A DNA stretch of 56,968 nucleotides from contig NQWY01025200.1 of NCBI GenBank assembly GCA_019425655.1, forward strand, positions 1-56,968, written 5' to 3'. Each line of letters starts with the position of its first letter. Position 1 is the first letter of the stretch. Origin of the DNA: Rhizophagus prolifer (lineage: Eukaryota > Glomeromycota > Glomeromycetes > Glomerales > Glomeraceae). This document shows positions 1 through 8,673 of the stretch, one piece after another. A program made the translations under genes and the position numbers. The notes beneath the pieces are model-generated. The model worked only from the letters and a program-made list of their open reading frames with translations, was not told where the DNA came from and ran no database searches.

Positions 1-1
1 C

Positions 2-283
2 CGTCTTCGTCACGCACCAACTGGAATTATTATTGAAAACTCAGAATCGCGTTCTCAGCTTCAGAACAAGGAAAAAGCAATGCAACTTCTACGTTCCAGG
101 CTTTATTGGGGTTCTCAAATCCGAAATTACGTGATGCATCCTTACAAATTGGTAAAAGATGTCCGTTCCGGATACGAAACGTCTGATGTGGACAGCGTAA
201 TGAATGGGAACCTGACGCCTTTCCTGAAAGCTTACCTGATGAATGAAGGACAAGGTTCTGCAGATGAATTGGATGAGTTGTAG
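2..283 (+). CDS. prfB: Peptide chain release factor 2, C-terminal part (5' end outside window)
   Basis: RF2 reads UGA and UAA stop codons and releases the finished peptide from the ribosome. The open frame enters from the left edge and ends at a TAG. It shows the family's conserved tail: RLRHAPTGI, then a basic stretch RSQLQNKEKAM, then WGSQIRNYVMHPYKLVKD and the terminal FLKAYLM. The catalytic GGQ loop and any programmed frameshift site lie outside the window. Oddly, the usual segment of about 22 residues between LY (of the LKxxLYE helix) and WGSQIR is absent: Tyr is directly followed by Trp at bases 104-109. See findings. Identity is sure; the loss is inferred from memory of family sequences such as E. 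coli RF2. Confidence 0.93.
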   Translation, partial: RLRHAPTGIIIENSESRSQLQNKEKAMQLLRSRLYWGSQIRNYVMHPYKLVKDVRSGYETSDVDSVMNGNLTPFLKAYLMNEGQGSADELDEL

Positions 284-342
284 TAAACTTGAATTCTCGC
301 AGATTCAGCAAATCTGGGAATTTGGAAAGTCTTTAAAAAATT

Positions 343-366
343 AAGCCTCAGAATATTCTGAGGCTT
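343..366. terminator. Bidirectional terminator between prfB and the E2 gene
   Basis: A perfect 24-base palindrome (AAGCCTCAGAAT and its complement) lies between two convergent genes. On the plus strand it follows prfB and leads into TTTGATTTT; on the minus strand it is followed by TTAATTTTTT. It can therefore serve both genes. Confidence 0.8.
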
Positions 367-371
367 TGATT

Positions 372-1700
372 TTATATTTCTGTATTGAGATCCCAATTTT
401 CGAGATAATCGTTGACGTGTTTCAGGAACATTCCGCCTAAGCTACCGTCCACTACTCTATGGTCATAAGAATGTGACATAAACATCTTCTGACGGATTGC
501 AATCACATCTCCAAATTCAGTTTCGATAACCGCCGGCTTTTTAACAATAGCTCCAACAGCCAAGATCGCCACCTGAGGTTGAGGAATAATCGGTGTTCCC
601 ATCAGGTTTCCGAAAGTTCCGACATTTGAAATCGTGTAAGTTGCACCTTGCGTGTCGGCCGGTGTCAATTTTTTATTTCTTGCTCTGTAAGCCAAATCAT
701 TAATTGCTTTTGCCAATCCTGACAAACTCAACTGGTCTGCATTTTTGATAACAGGAACAATCAGGTTTCCGTCCGGAAGCGCCGTTGCCATTCCTATATT
801 GATGTTTTTCTTTTTGATAATTTTGTCGCCATCAACAGACACATTAATCATTGGGAAATCCTGAATCGCTTTCACAACCGCACGAATGAAAATCGGCATA
901 AACGTCAGTTTTTCACCATCTCTCTTCTGATAAGAATTTTTGTTGGCGTTTCTCCAGGTAACAACATTGGTTACATCAGTCTCGATGAATGAAGTAACGT
1001 GTGGCGAAGTATGCTTGCTGTTCACCATTGCATCTGCAATGATTTTGCGAACACGGTCCATTTGGATAATCTCATCGCCATCATTTACACTGATTGGCTG
1101 GGCTGGAGCAGCTGGAGATTTAACCTCAGAAACCGGTAGAGAAATAGTTTGTTGAGCAGGCGATGTTTGAACTGTCGCTCTATTTTTCACAAATCCAAGA
1201 ATATCTTCTTTTGTAATCCTTCCTTCTAATCCACTTCCTTTTATCGTTTTAAGTTCAGATTCAGAGATATTTTCCTGCTGAACAACAGATTTTACCAAGG
1301 GCGACAGATATAAATCTGAATTTTGATGATTGAATGAGTCAGAATGATTGGATAAAGGCTGTTCAAGAGTTTTTACCACTTCCGGCTCAGGCTGAACAAT
1401 TTGATCTTTCACTTCTTCATAAGATTTGGGTTCAGGTGCTTCAGAATCCCCAGAACCGCCTTCTGTTTCCAAAATCGCAATGGCTTCACCAATTTTAGCA
1501 ACTTCGTCTTTCTGCTTAAGAATTTTGATGATTTTTCCGGACACAGGAGTCGGAACATCAGAATCTACCTTGTCCGTTGCAATCTCCACTACAGATTCGT
1601 CTTCTTTTATAAAATCGCCTTCATTAAACAGCCAGCTGATAATTGTTGCTTCCATAACCCCTTCGCCCATACTCGGGAGCAATAGTTTATATTCTGCCAT
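372..1700 (-). CDS. Dihydrolipoamide acyltransferase (E2) of a 2-oxoacid dehydrogenase complex
   Basis: E2 core protein that moves the acyl group from lipoate to CoA in a 2-oxoacid dehydrogenase complex. 442 residues with the family order: one lipoyl domain at about 1-80 with the lipoylated Lys44 in EIATDKVDSD; a Pro/Ala/Glu linker; the E1/E3-binding domain at about 130-170 (SPLVKSV...GSGLEGRITKEDIL); the catalytic domain at about 215-442 ending in SYDHRVVDG, with active His414 and Asp418. A single lipoyl domain starting MAEYKLLLPSMGEG fits the branched-chain or broad-specificity type of Bacteroidota better than the pyruvate E2. No E1 or E3 gene is adjacent, so the substrate cannot be set from context; 2-oxoglutarate E2 is less likely. 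Confidence 0.9.
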   Translation of the reverse strand: MAEYKLLLPSMGEGVMEATIISWLFNEGDFIKEDESVVEIATDKVDSDVPTPVSGKIIKILKQKDEVAKIGEAIAILETEGGSGDSEAPEPKSYEEVKDQIVQPEPEVVKTLEQPLSNHSDSFNHQNSDLYLSPLVKSVVQQENISESELKTIKGSGLEGRITKEDILGFVKNRATVQTSPAQQTISLPVSEVKSPAAPAQPISVNDGDEIIQMDRVRKIIADAMVNSKHTSPHVTSFIETDVTNVVTWRNANKNSYQKRDGEKLTFMPIFIRAVVKAIQDFPMINVSVDGDKIIKKKNINIGMATALPDGNLIVPVIKNADQLSLSGLAKAINDLAYRARNKKLTPADTQGATYTISNVGTFGNLMGTPIIPQPQVAILAVGAIVKKPAVIETEFGDVIAIRQKMFMSHSYDHRVVDGSLGGMFLKHVNDYLENWDLNTEI

Positions 1701-1792
1701 TTTTTTGGTTTTTTGAATTTTTCCAAAAGTACATTTTTTTTTATTAATTATATAATTCTATTTTTTTAAAATTTATGAGGGTCTATTTTTTA

Positions 1793-1800
1793 TAAATTTG
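1793..1800 (+). promoter_or_regulatory. Predicted -7 element for the monooxygenase gene
   Basis: TAAATTTG matches the Bacteroidota -7 consensus TAnnTTTG and lies 27 bases before the start codon at 1828. No clear -33 TTG is seen at the right spacing, so this is a partial match. Confidence 0.45.
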
Positions 1801-1827
1801 TTAATCAAAATGTTTTAGAATTATACA

Positions 1828-2118
1828 ATGAATATCTACTTAAGTGCCATCATCCACATCAAAGAAAACTCTATAATGGATGCTATCGAATTATTAAAAA
1901 AACTGGTAATAGAAACCCGTAAAGAAAAGGGTTGCGTGCAGTACGATCTCTTTGAAGACAATAGGAATAAAGGTGTGTTTTTCATTCATGAAAACTGGGA
2001 AACCAATGAGGATCTTCATCACCATCAGGTTTCTGATCATATGATGATATTCCGTGAAAATATTGCACCTCTATTAGAAAGTGCCAACAAAGTTTATGTT
2101 GGAAACAAACTTTTTTAA
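1828..2118 (+). CDS. Antibiotic biosynthesis monooxygenase (ABM)-type small protein
   Basis: 96 residues, the usual length of one ferredoxin-like ABM domain (YgiN-type quinol monooxygenase and relatives). Features seen: N-terminal beta strand YLSAIIHIK, helix with MDAIELLKKLVIETRKEKGC, then the signature sequence around CVQYDLFED followed by FFIHENWET and a helix beginning with several His residues (DLHHHQVSDHM). The family includes cofactor-free oxygenases and heme-degrading enzymes; the actual substrate is unknown. It stands alone with its own promoter-like site and no partner genes. Confidence 0.8.
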   Translation: MNIYLSAIIHIKENSIMDAIELLKKLVIETRKEKGCVQYDLFEDNRNKGVFFIHENWETNEDLHHHQVSDHMMIFRENIAPLLESANKVYVGNKLF

Positions 2119-2119
2119 T

Positions 2120-2161
2120 TTAAAAAATTAACAAATATCAACTTAAAAAATTAACAAATAT
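2120..2161. repeat. 19-bp direct repeat upstream of the M36 peptidase gene
   Basis: TTAAAAAATTAACAAATAT occurs at 2120-2138 and again at 2143-2161, directly after the stop codon of the ABM gene and about 100 bases before the next start. The 23-base period is close to two helical turns. It could be a regulator site, a duplication or simple AT-rich sequence. Confidence 0.6.
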
Positions 2162-2260
2162 TCAATCTATCGGATTTTATTTGTGTTTTATTTATAAAAT
2201 AAGAATATTTTCAATATTTTTGCTAATCTTTAGTTGTAATAAAAATAATAAATTTTAAAT

Positions 2261-4882
2261 ATGAAAATAAATCAACTTACTAAATCCGCAGGAATAGGCG
2301 TTTTCTTTTTATTTGCCAACTTAAATGCACAATCCAACGAAAAAATCATCAGAAATTTTATCAAAAATGATGTAAGTTTCAAAAACAACTCAACTGCTGA
2401 TTTTAAAATTCAAAACGAAGATAAATCAGCTAGTTTAAAATCTGAAATTGTCAACGTTCAGCAATATTATAATAATACTCCTATTTATAAATCTTTAGCA
2501 AAAGCAGTTATCAGAGATGGAAAAGTTCTTTCTTTCAATAATAACTTCAAACAAATAATTAGCAACAAAAGTATTGTCGCTGACAAAATTGATAAATCAG
2601 AGGCATTTTCTACAGCTCTAAGATTTCTTGGAATAGTTGATTCTGGTTTTGAAGTTGTAGATGAAAAAAAGGAAATGGTGAATTTACCTGATGAAAAAGT
2701 AGCTAATCTTCGTTTTTATTTTGAAAGAAATAATAATTTGATCCCAGCACAGTTATTTTTCATCAACCAGGCTAAGTCTAATCAGTCTTATGCAATACTG
2801 GTAAGCCTTTCTGATGGAGAGATTCTGGAAAACAACAATATGATTATTGATTGTACTTTTGATACTAATAATAATTCTGGAGAATCTTCTGAAACACCTA
2901 ATGACCATTTATTAAGTCATTTCAATATTTCAACGTCAACCAACAACTTGAATAAGGCTGCTACAGATGCAACATACAATGTATTTCCATTTCCAATAGA
3001 AGCACCAACTTTTGGCTCAAGAAGTCTTGTAACTAATCCTTGGGATCTTACAGCATCACCAGAAGGTTGGCATTCTAATGGATCGACAACATATTCGAAT
3101 ACATACGGAAATAATGTCTTAGCATATGTAGATAACAATGCATCAAATACATTTGGATTTTCCCCGAGCAGTACAACAACTGGAAGTTACACCTTTGATT
3201 TCCCTTTCGCAGAAAGTACAACTTTAAGCGCTTACGATAATAAGAGCGCTGCGGTAACTAATCTTTTTTATGCAAACAACATGATGCATGACATTATGTA
3301 TAAGTTTGGTTTTACAGAAACTAGTAAGAACTTTCAAACCAATAACTTTAATAATGGAGGAATAGGAAATGATGCTGTAAGAGCAGAAGCTTATGACGGA
3401 AGTGGATATAACAATGCAAATTTCAACTCAGGATATGAAATTTCTCAAGGTAATGTTCAAGCACCAAGAATGCAAATGTTTCTTTGGAACTACGGAATTT
3501 CGCTTAAGCAAAGATTATTTTACACAGATGCAACTCTATCAACGAGAGCAGCAGTTAACACAGGTGTCGTATACTATTATCCCACAACAGTTGTAGCAAC
3601 TGGTTATTACACCGGCAAATATTTAATGGAAACAGGAGTAACAGGAGACGTTGCAGTTCCAACTATTGAAAATTTGTGCACCGCTATACCAGCTGGAGAA
3701 TTAACAGGAAAAATAGCTATTACTACAACTACTGGTGGTTGTGGATATGATGTAAAGGTGAGAAATGCTCAAACAGCAGGTGCAGTTGGAGTAATTGTAC
3801 ATAGATCTGTTAGTACAGCTATTGACCTAAGTGTCAGCAATTCAACATCTAGCGATATTCACATCCCAGCACTCGTAATTCCAAAAAATGAAGGTGATTT
3901 TATTAAGTCTGAACTTACCGCTGGGAGACCAGTTAATGTTAATTTGAAAGATCCTGGATTTGGGTATAAGAACTCCAGCTTTGACAACGGAGTAATGATC
4001 CATGAATACGGTCATGGTATCTCTAATAGACTTACAGGCCAAGGATATAGCTGTTTAATGAGTCTGGAGCAAATGGGAGAAGGATGGTCCGATTTTTTCG
4101 CTTTAATGCTAACAAATTCTCCTAATGCTACAGCCGATGTTCCAAGAGGAATAGGTACTTATTCAACTAACTCTTCTACAACATCTGGAGGAATCAGACA
4201 ATATAAATACAGTCCAAATATGAGCATCAATCCTCATACGTATGCTGACACCAATTCTACTGGAGGACAACCGCACGCAGTAGGTGAGATATGGGCAACC
4301 ATGCTTTGGGATCTTCATTGGAAAATGGCTGAAAAATATGGCTACAATTCTGATGTAACAGCTGATCCGAATTCAGGTAGCGCAAAAGTTCTACAGTTGG
4401 TTATGGATGGGCTTAAATTGCAGCCTTGTAACCCTGGCTTCATTTCCGGTAGAGATGCTATTCTACAAGCAGACCTGTTAGCTGGAGGTGCAGACAACTG
4501 TCTTATCTGGAATGTATTTGCCAGAAGAGGATTAGGCGTTAATGCATCTGCCGGAAGTTCAAGCAGCATTACAGATCAAGTCAACGGATTCAATGTTCCT
4601 GAAGCTTGTATTCTTGCCACAGAGGATATAGCAAAAAATAAAGCTTTTGGTATCTATCCAAATCCTGCAAAAGGAGAATTCTTTATCAAAACTGCACCAA
4701 CTGTTGGTAATGCGACAATTAAAGTAGAAGTTCTTGATATGAATGGAAAATTGGTTAAATCTATTGAAAGAAAGAAAAACAGTTCAGATTCTATCTCAAC
4801 AAAAGGACTAATCAAAGGAACATACCTTGTTGTAGTTACCGAAAACGGAAAATCTAATACCGAAAAACTGATTGTAGAATAA
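2261..4882 (+). CDS. Secreted M36 (fungalysin) metallopeptidase with PA domain and T9SS sorting tail
   Basis: Extracellular zinc endopeptidase, 873 residues. Order: signal peptide at about 1-24 ending NAQS; fungalysin/thermolysin-type propeptide at about 30-190; M36 catalytic domain with zinc motif H581-E-Y-G-H585 and the third ligand Glu607 in GEGWSDFF; a protease-associated (PA) domain inserted before the HExxH motif at about 450-565 (GCGYDVKVRNAQTAGAVGVIV); a C-terminal type A sorting domain at about 795-873 (IYPNPAKGEF ... GTYLVVV...KLIVE), which directs export through the type IX system and cleavage at the cell surface. All catalytic residues seen are intact. It likely feeds the cell on external protein. 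Monocistronic, followed by a strong terminator. Confidence 0.93.
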   Translation: MKINQLTKSAGIGVFFLFANLNAQSNEKIIRNFIKNDVSFKNNSTADFKIQNEDKSASLKSEIVNVQQYYNNTPIYKSLAKAVIRDGKVLSFNNNFKQIISNKSIVADKIDKSEAFSTALRFLGIVDSGFEVVDEKKEMVNLPDEKVANLRFYFERNNNLIPAQLFFINQAKSNQSYAILVSLSDGEILENNNMIIDCTFDTNNNSGESSETPNDHLLSHFNISTSTNNLNKAATDATYNVFPFPIEAPTFGSRSLVTNPWDLTASPEGWHSNGSTTYSNTYGNNVLAYVDNNASNTFGFSPSSTTTGSYTFDFPFAESTTLSAYDNKSAAVTNLFYANNMMHDIMYKFGFTETSKNFQTNNFNNGGIGNDAVRAEAYDGSGYNNANFNSGYEISQGNVQAPRMQMFLWNYGISLKQRLFYTDATLSTRAAVNTGVVYYYPTTVVATGYYTGKYLMETGVTGDVAVPTIENLCTAIPAGELTGKIAITTTTGGCGYDVKVRNAQTAGAVGVIVHRSVSTAIDLSVSNSTSSDIHIPALVIPKNEGDFIKSELTAGRPVNVNLKDPGFGYKNSSFDNGVMIHEYGHGISNRLTGQGYSCLMSLEQMGEGWSDFFALMLTNSPNATADVPRGIGTYSTNSSTTSGGIRQYKYSPNMSINPHTYADTNSTGGQPHAVGEIWATMLWDLHWKMAEKYGYNSDVTADPNSGSAKVLQLVMDGLKLQPCNPGFISGRDAILQADLLAGGADNCLIWNVFARRGLGVNASAGSSSSITDQVNGFNVPEACILATEDIAKNKAFGIYPNPAKGEFFIKTAPTVGNATIKVEVLDMNGKLVKSIERKKNSSDSISTKGLIKGTYLVVVTENGKSNTEKLIVE

Positions 4883-4906
4883 AAAATACAATTACATAAA
4901 AATAAG

Positions 4907-4933
4907 ACCTTCTCAAATGAGAAGGTTTTTTTT
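4907..4933 (+). terminator. Intrinsic terminator of the M36 peptidase gene
   Basis: ACCTTCTC pairs with GAGAAGGT across a loop AAAT, followed by a run of eight T. Confidence 0.9.
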
Positions 4934-4970
4934 GTTATAAATGTTAACAAAATTTTATATCCAAGGATTA

Positions 4971-4999
4971 TTGGCATCAATATTGAAAAACTACCTTTG
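4971..4999 (+). promoter_or_regulatory. Promoter of the LolA-like gene (TTG, 18 bases, TACCTTTG)
   Basis: TTG at 4971-4973 and TACCTTTG at 4992-4999 match both boxes of the Bacteroidota housekeeping promoter with an 18-base spacer. The predicted start of transcription is near 5005, about 19 bases before the ATG. Confidence 0.8.
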
Positions 5000-5023
5000 T
5001 TCAAAATTTAATCTGATTAGTAA

Positions 5024-5665
5024 ATGAAAAATTATTTAAAGACATTATTGACTTTAAGCCTTATCGGAAGTAGTTTTATTGCCTATTCTCAATCTATTGA
5101 CAATAAGTCAAAAACTATTTTAGATGATATTACAAAAAATTATAAGAGCAAAAAAAATTCCTATTTCAAGTTTTCTTATGGAACAGGAGCTTCAAAAGTG
5201 ACTCAAAACCAAACAGGGATTTTTTATTCTGACAATAATAAGTACAAGTTGAAAATCATGGGTGTAGAACAGATTTTTGACGGAAATAAGGTTTATAATA
5301 TTAATGATGAAGATAAGGAAATAACGATATCGAAGCCAAACGATAATCAGGCTCATTTTTCACCTTTAAGTTATCTGGATTCATACAAAAACGAATACAA
5401 TGTATCCTATTCCGGAAAAAAGACAATCAGTGGAATTCCTGTAGATGTAATCAAAATGACACCAGTTAAAAGCAATGGACTGAAAACTGTTACTCTATAT
5501 GTCAATACACCTCAAAAAAAGCTGATCAAGCTTGAACAGGTTTCAACGAATAATGATATTGCAATTATCACAATTAATAATTATAAAGAAAACCAAAACT
5601 TACCTGCCAATTTGTTTAGCTTCGACAAATCAAAATATCAAAATTACTTGATTACTGAATTATAA
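5024..5665 (+). CDS. LolA-like outer membrane lipoprotein carrier protein
   Basis: 213 residues with a Sec signal peptide (LTLSLIGSSFIAYSQS) and a LolA/LppX-type fold: strand-rich body with the features of the family, such as SGIFYSDNNKYKLKI-type and QIFDGNKVYNIN segments, and a C-terminal strand set ending in FDKSKY. LolA shuttles lipoproteins through the periplasm from LolCDE to the outer membrane. In Bacteroidota several LolA-like paralogues exist, so this may not be the main carrier. Single gene with a textbook promoter in front and a shared terminator behind. Confidence 0.85.
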   Translation: MKNYLKTLLTLSLIGSSFIAYSQSIDNKSKTILDDITKNYKSKKNSYFKFSYGTGASKVTQNQTGIFYSDNNKYKLKIMGVEQIFDGNKVYNINDEDKEITISKPNDNQAHFSPLSYLDSYKNEYNVSYSGKKTISGIPVDVIKMTPVKSNGLKTVTLYVNTPQKKLIKLEQVSTNNDIAIITINNYKENQNLPANLFSFDKSKYQNYLITEL

Positions 5666-5687
5666 GTTAATGATTAATTAAAATAGA

Positions 5688-5719
5688 AAAAGAGCATTAG
5701 AAATTTCTAATGCTCTTTT
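5688..5719. terminator. Bidirectional terminator, overlaps the DUF4294 stop codon
   Basis: A perfect 32-base palindrome (AAAAGAGCATTAGAAA and its complement) lies between convergent genes. The last two bases overlap the stop codon of the minus-strand gene, so the stop and the terminator of that gene are merged. Confidence 0.9.
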
Positions 5720-6437
5720 ATTTATTAACTTTATATTCGTTTGCGCCAGGATAAGGTTGTAAGTAACCTAAGTTCCAGTTAGATTGCAGCAAAGATTCAA
5801 TAAAAAGATCATCTCTGTATTTATGCGGATCGTAAGGTGTTTTTAGGCTAACATCAGCAATATTTCCTTTTACATTCCACCAGAAAGCACTCCAGCCACC
5901 TCTCAGTTCTTTGATGATTTCATAAACTGTTTTGCCGGTTGCCCTACTCATTAATTTCGCAAAAACCTGACCTTCTGTTGTCGTTAGCGCTCTTAGCTGC
6001 TTCTCATAACTTGCAGCTAATTCAGTTTGTCTCTGTTTCATATATCTACTTCTTTCTGCGCCTTTCATATTAGCGCTTTCTTTTTGAATAGCTCTATACT
6101 GTTCCAACGCATCAAGAAATAGCGGGTAAACACGATTCAACTTCTTATTTAGAAAAAAATAAAAATTCCTGTCCAGTTGATTATTAAAATGTGGGTTAGC
6201 CCTCAAAGTCAGCTCATCCATTACAATCACCTGTTCTCCGTTTATCTTATATATTTTTGCTTTTTGAACTTCGTCATAGTAATACTCATTTCCATATTCA
6301 TCCTTCTGTAATTTACTTTTCGGTATGTCATCAAAAGATTTTACCTGAATCGTATCTTGTTGTGAAAAACAACATACTCCAATAAACAGAAAAAGAATCG
6401 GAATCAATTTATCAAAAATCATTACTTTTACTTTCAT
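5718..6437 (-). CDS. DUF4294 domain protein, exported
   Basis: 239 residues. An N-terminal hydrophobic signal segment (LIPILFLFIGVCCFSQ) points to export. The body matches the flavobacterial DUF4294 family as I know it: GNEYYYDEVQKAKIYKI early on, a central charged helix with YMKQRQTELAASYEKQL, and the ELRGGWSAFWW motif followed by LKTPYDP near the C-terminus. Function is not known. Its head-to-head placement with an M42 peptidase gene, 38 bases apart, is a recurrent flavobacterial arrangement to my memory, which suggests co-expression rather than a shown partnership. Confidence 0.82.
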   Translation of the reverse strand: MKVKVMIFDKLIPILFLFIGVCCFSQQDTIQVKSFDDIPKSKLQKDEYGNEYYYDEVQKAKIYKINGEQVIVMDELTLRANPHFNNQLDRNFYFFLNKKLNRVYPLFLDALEQYRAIQKESANMKGAERSRYMKQRQTELAASYEKQLRALTTTEGQVFAKLMSRATGKTVYEIIKELRGGWSAFWWNVKGNIADVSLKTPYDPHKYRDDLFIESLLQSNWNLGYLQPYPGANEYKVNK

Positions 6438-6445
6438 AAATCAGC

Positions 6446-6455
6446 GTAAATTTAC
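6446..6455. promoter_or_regulatory. Palindromic candidate -7 element shared by two divergent genes
   Basis: GTAAATTTAC is a perfect palindrome in the 38-base gap between DUF4294 and the M42 gene. It contains TAAATTTA, one base from TAnnTTTG, on both strands. A single site might thus serve both promoters; this is inference only. Confidence 0.3.
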
Positions 6456-6475
6456 ATCAAAAATCATTCCTTTAT

Positions 6476-7552
6476 ATGAAGTTTGAAAAGAAATCAATTA
6501 AGTTTTTAGAACAATATTTAAATACCGCTTCGCCAACAGGGTACGAACATAACGGACAAAGAATATGGATGGATTACATCAAGCCCTATGTTGATAAAAT
6601 TGAAGTTGACAATTATGGTACAGCCTATGGAATTATTAATCCTGAAGCAGAATTCAAAGTAGTGATCGAAGCTCATGCCGACGAAATCAGTTGGTACGTC
6701 AATTATATTACAGATGACGGATTAATCTATGTGATAAGAAACGGAGGCTCTGATCAAACCATAGCACCTTCCAAAGTAGTAAACATCCACGGCGAAAAAG
6801 GCATTGTGAAAGGCGTTTTCGGCTGGCCGGCAATCCATACAAGAAGTGCCAATCAAAACGAACCAACACCTAAAATAGACAATATCTTTATTGATTGCGG
6901 TGCAACTTCAAAAAAGGAAGTTGAAGAATTAGGGATTTTTGTTGGATGTATGATAACTTATCCCGACGAATTTTTTGAACTGAATGACAGATATTTCGTT
7001 TGTCGCGCTCTTGATAATAGAATCGGTGGGTTTATGATTGCTGAAGTTGCGAAACTTTTGAAAGAAAACGAAAACAAACTGCCTTTTGGATTATACATTA
7101 CCAATTCTGTACAGGAAGAAGTCGGACTTTATGGCGCGGATATGATTGCCGACACGATCAAACCAAATATTGCCATTGTGACAGATGTGACACATGACAC
7201 AACAACACCAATGATCGAAAAGAAAAAAGAAGGTGACCAAAAATGTGGAAACGGACCCGTGATTTTCTTTGCACCGAGCGTCCATCATACCATTAGAGAA
7301 CTGATTATCGACACAGCAAAGTCCAAAGAAATCCCTTTTCAAAGAGCAGCCGCAAGCAGGGCAACAGGAACAGACACCGATGCATTTGCCCACTCAAACG
7401 GAGGCGTACCAAGTGCCTTGATTTCTTTACCTTTGCGATACATGCATACAACTGTGGAAATGGTTTCAAAAGAAGATGTCTATAATGTCATCAAATTAAT
7501 TTATGAAAGTCTTCTGAAAATCGAGCCTGCTATGAAACTAAAATACCATTAA
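6476..7552 (+). CDS. M42 family metallopeptidase (glutamyl aminopeptidase type)
   Basis: Cytoplasmic dinuclear-metal aminopeptidase, 358 residues, the usual family size. Metal and catalytic residues can be placed: His67 in EAHADEIS, bridging Asp180 in ALDNRIGG, the EE pair at 214-215 in SVQEEVGL, Asp237 in VTDVTHD and His324 in LRYMHTT. A PA-like insert lies at about 80-165. No signal peptide. It probably trims peptides inside the cell. It starts an operon: the next gene begins 1 base after its stop codon, followed 10 bases later by rpe. Confidence 0.92.
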   Translation: MKFEKKSIKFLEQYLNTASPTGYEHNGQRIWMDYIKPYVDKIEVDNYGTAYGIINPEAEFKVVIEAHADEISWYVNYITDDGLIYVIRNGGSDQTIAPSKVVNIHGEKGIVKGVFGWPAIHTRSANQNEPTPKIDNIFIDCGATSKKEVEELGIFVGCMITYPDEFFELNDRYFVCRALDNRIGGFMIAEVAKLLKENENKLPFGLYITNSVQEEVGLYGADMIADTIKPNIAIVTDVTHDTTTPMIEKKKEGDQKCGNGPVIFFAPSVHHTIRELIIDTAKSKEIPFQRAAASRATGTDTDAFAHSNGGVPSALISLPLRYMHTTVEMVSKEDVYNVIKLIYESLLKIEPAMKLKYH

Positions 7553-7553
7553 C

Positions 7554-8009
7554 ATGAAAAAGTTTTTCATAACATTCGCGATTTTTTCTTCTCTGATTGC
7601 ATTTTCACAAACTCAAAGCGAAAAAGAACTTTTAGAAACCGATAAAACATTAGCAAAACTATCAATTGAAAAAGGAATTAAAGCAGCTTTTGATGAATAT
7701 CTAGCGGATAATCCAATTACATTTCCATTCAATAAAGATGTATTAACAGATAGAGTTAAAATCCTGAACAGTTATGCTGGTTTGAAAAGCTTGGAATGGG
7801 TTCCTCTCAAAGCAGAAGTGTCACAATCCGAAGATCTGGGATACACCTATGGTATTGGAAAGATTACGGTTGAAGAAGCAGGGAAAACTAAAATTAGCTA
7901 TTCACATTACATCAGTATCTGGAAGAAAAATAATGTTGGTCAATGGAAATTGATTTTAGATACCGGAAACGATTGCTCAGAAGAAGTTGGCAAAAAATAT
8001 TTTAAATAA
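7554..8009 (+). CDS. Exported NTF2-like (DUF4440/SnoaL-type) protein
   Basis: 151 residues with a clear signal peptide (FITFAIFSSLIAFSQTQ). The rest looks like an NTF2-like fold: helix LLETDKTLAKLSIEKGIKAA, then strands with SLEWVPLKAEVSQS, GYTYGIGKI and a conserved C-terminal W (GQWKLILDTGND). Such proteins bind small ligands or act as periplasmic enzymes, but no catalytic set is evident. It is the middle gene of the M42-rpe operon; the link between these three functions is not obvious. Confidence 0.75.
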   Translation: MKKFFITFAIFSSLIAFSQTQSEKELLETDKTLAKLSIEKGIKAAFDEYLADNPITFPFNKDVLTDRVKILNSYAGLKSLEWVPLKAEVSQSEDLGYTYGIGKITVEEAGKTKISYSHYISIWKKNNVGQWKLILDTGNDCSEEVGKKYFK

Positions 8010-8019
8010 ATTCGTAAAA

Positions 8020-8670
8020 ATGAAAAACAAACTAATAGCACCTTCGCTTCTTTCTGCAGATTTCGGAAATCTACAGAGAGATATAGAGATGCTTAATCAT
8101 TCCCAGGCAGACTGGTTTCACGTTGATGTTATGGACGGACGTTTTGTCCCGAACATCTCTTTTGGATTTCCCGTGATGAAAACCGTTCAGCAGTACGCAA
8201 AAAAATTCATTGATGTCCACTTGATGATTGTGGAACCTGAAAAATATGTTGAAGAGTTCATAGAATATGGTGCAGATCTGGTTTCTGTACATTTTGAAGC
8301 CTGTACTCATCTTCACAGAACCATTCATCAGATCCAGGACAAAGGTGCAAAAGCAGGCGTAGTTCTCAATCCGGCAACACCTGTTTTGATGTTAGAGGAC
8401 ATTATTGCGGATGTCGATTTGGTTTTATTGATGAGTGTGAACCCTGGATTTGGAGGACAAAAATTCATCCAGAATACATACAAAAAGATCAGTGAAACCA
8501 AAGATTTGATATTGAGTAACAATTCTACCGCATTGATTCAGATTGATGGTGGTGTTAATTTGGACAACGCTTCCAGGCTTTTTGAAGCAGGCGCAGATGT
8601 TCTGGTTGCAGGAAACGCCGTTTTTTCTTCAGAAAATCCGGAGAAAACCATTGAACTTTTGAAAATTTAG
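8020..8670 (+). CDS. rpe: Ribulose-phosphate 3-epimerase
   Basis: Interconverts ribulose 5-phosphate and xylulose 5-phosphate in the pentose phosphate pathway. 216 residues, a TIM barrel of standard length. Motifs: IAPSLLSADFGNL at the N-terminus, HVDVMDGRFVPNISFG with catalytic Asp and metal His, VHLMIVEPE, SVNPGFGGQ, and the second catalytic Asp in IQIDGGVNLDNA. I chose the ATG at 8020 (MKNKLIAPS) over an in-frame TTG at 7987, because the family starts a few residues before IAPSLL and the upstream gene only ends at 8009. Confidence 0.96.
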   Translation: MKNKLIAPSLLSADFGNLQRDIEMLNHSQADWFHVDVMDGRFVPNISFGFPVMKTVQQYAKKFIDVHLMIVEPEKYVEEFIEYGADLVSVHFEACTHLHRTIHQIQDKGAKAGVVLNPATPVLMLEDIIADVDLVLLMSVNPGFGGQKFIQNTYKKISETKDLILSNNSTALIQIDGGVNLDNASRLFEAGADVLVAGNAVFSSENPEKTIELLKI

Positions 8671-8673
8671 GAG

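Noticed and set aside
4654-5004. 116-codon minus-strand frame across the M36 3' end
   Set aside because: It crosses a terminator and the promoter of the LolA-like gene.
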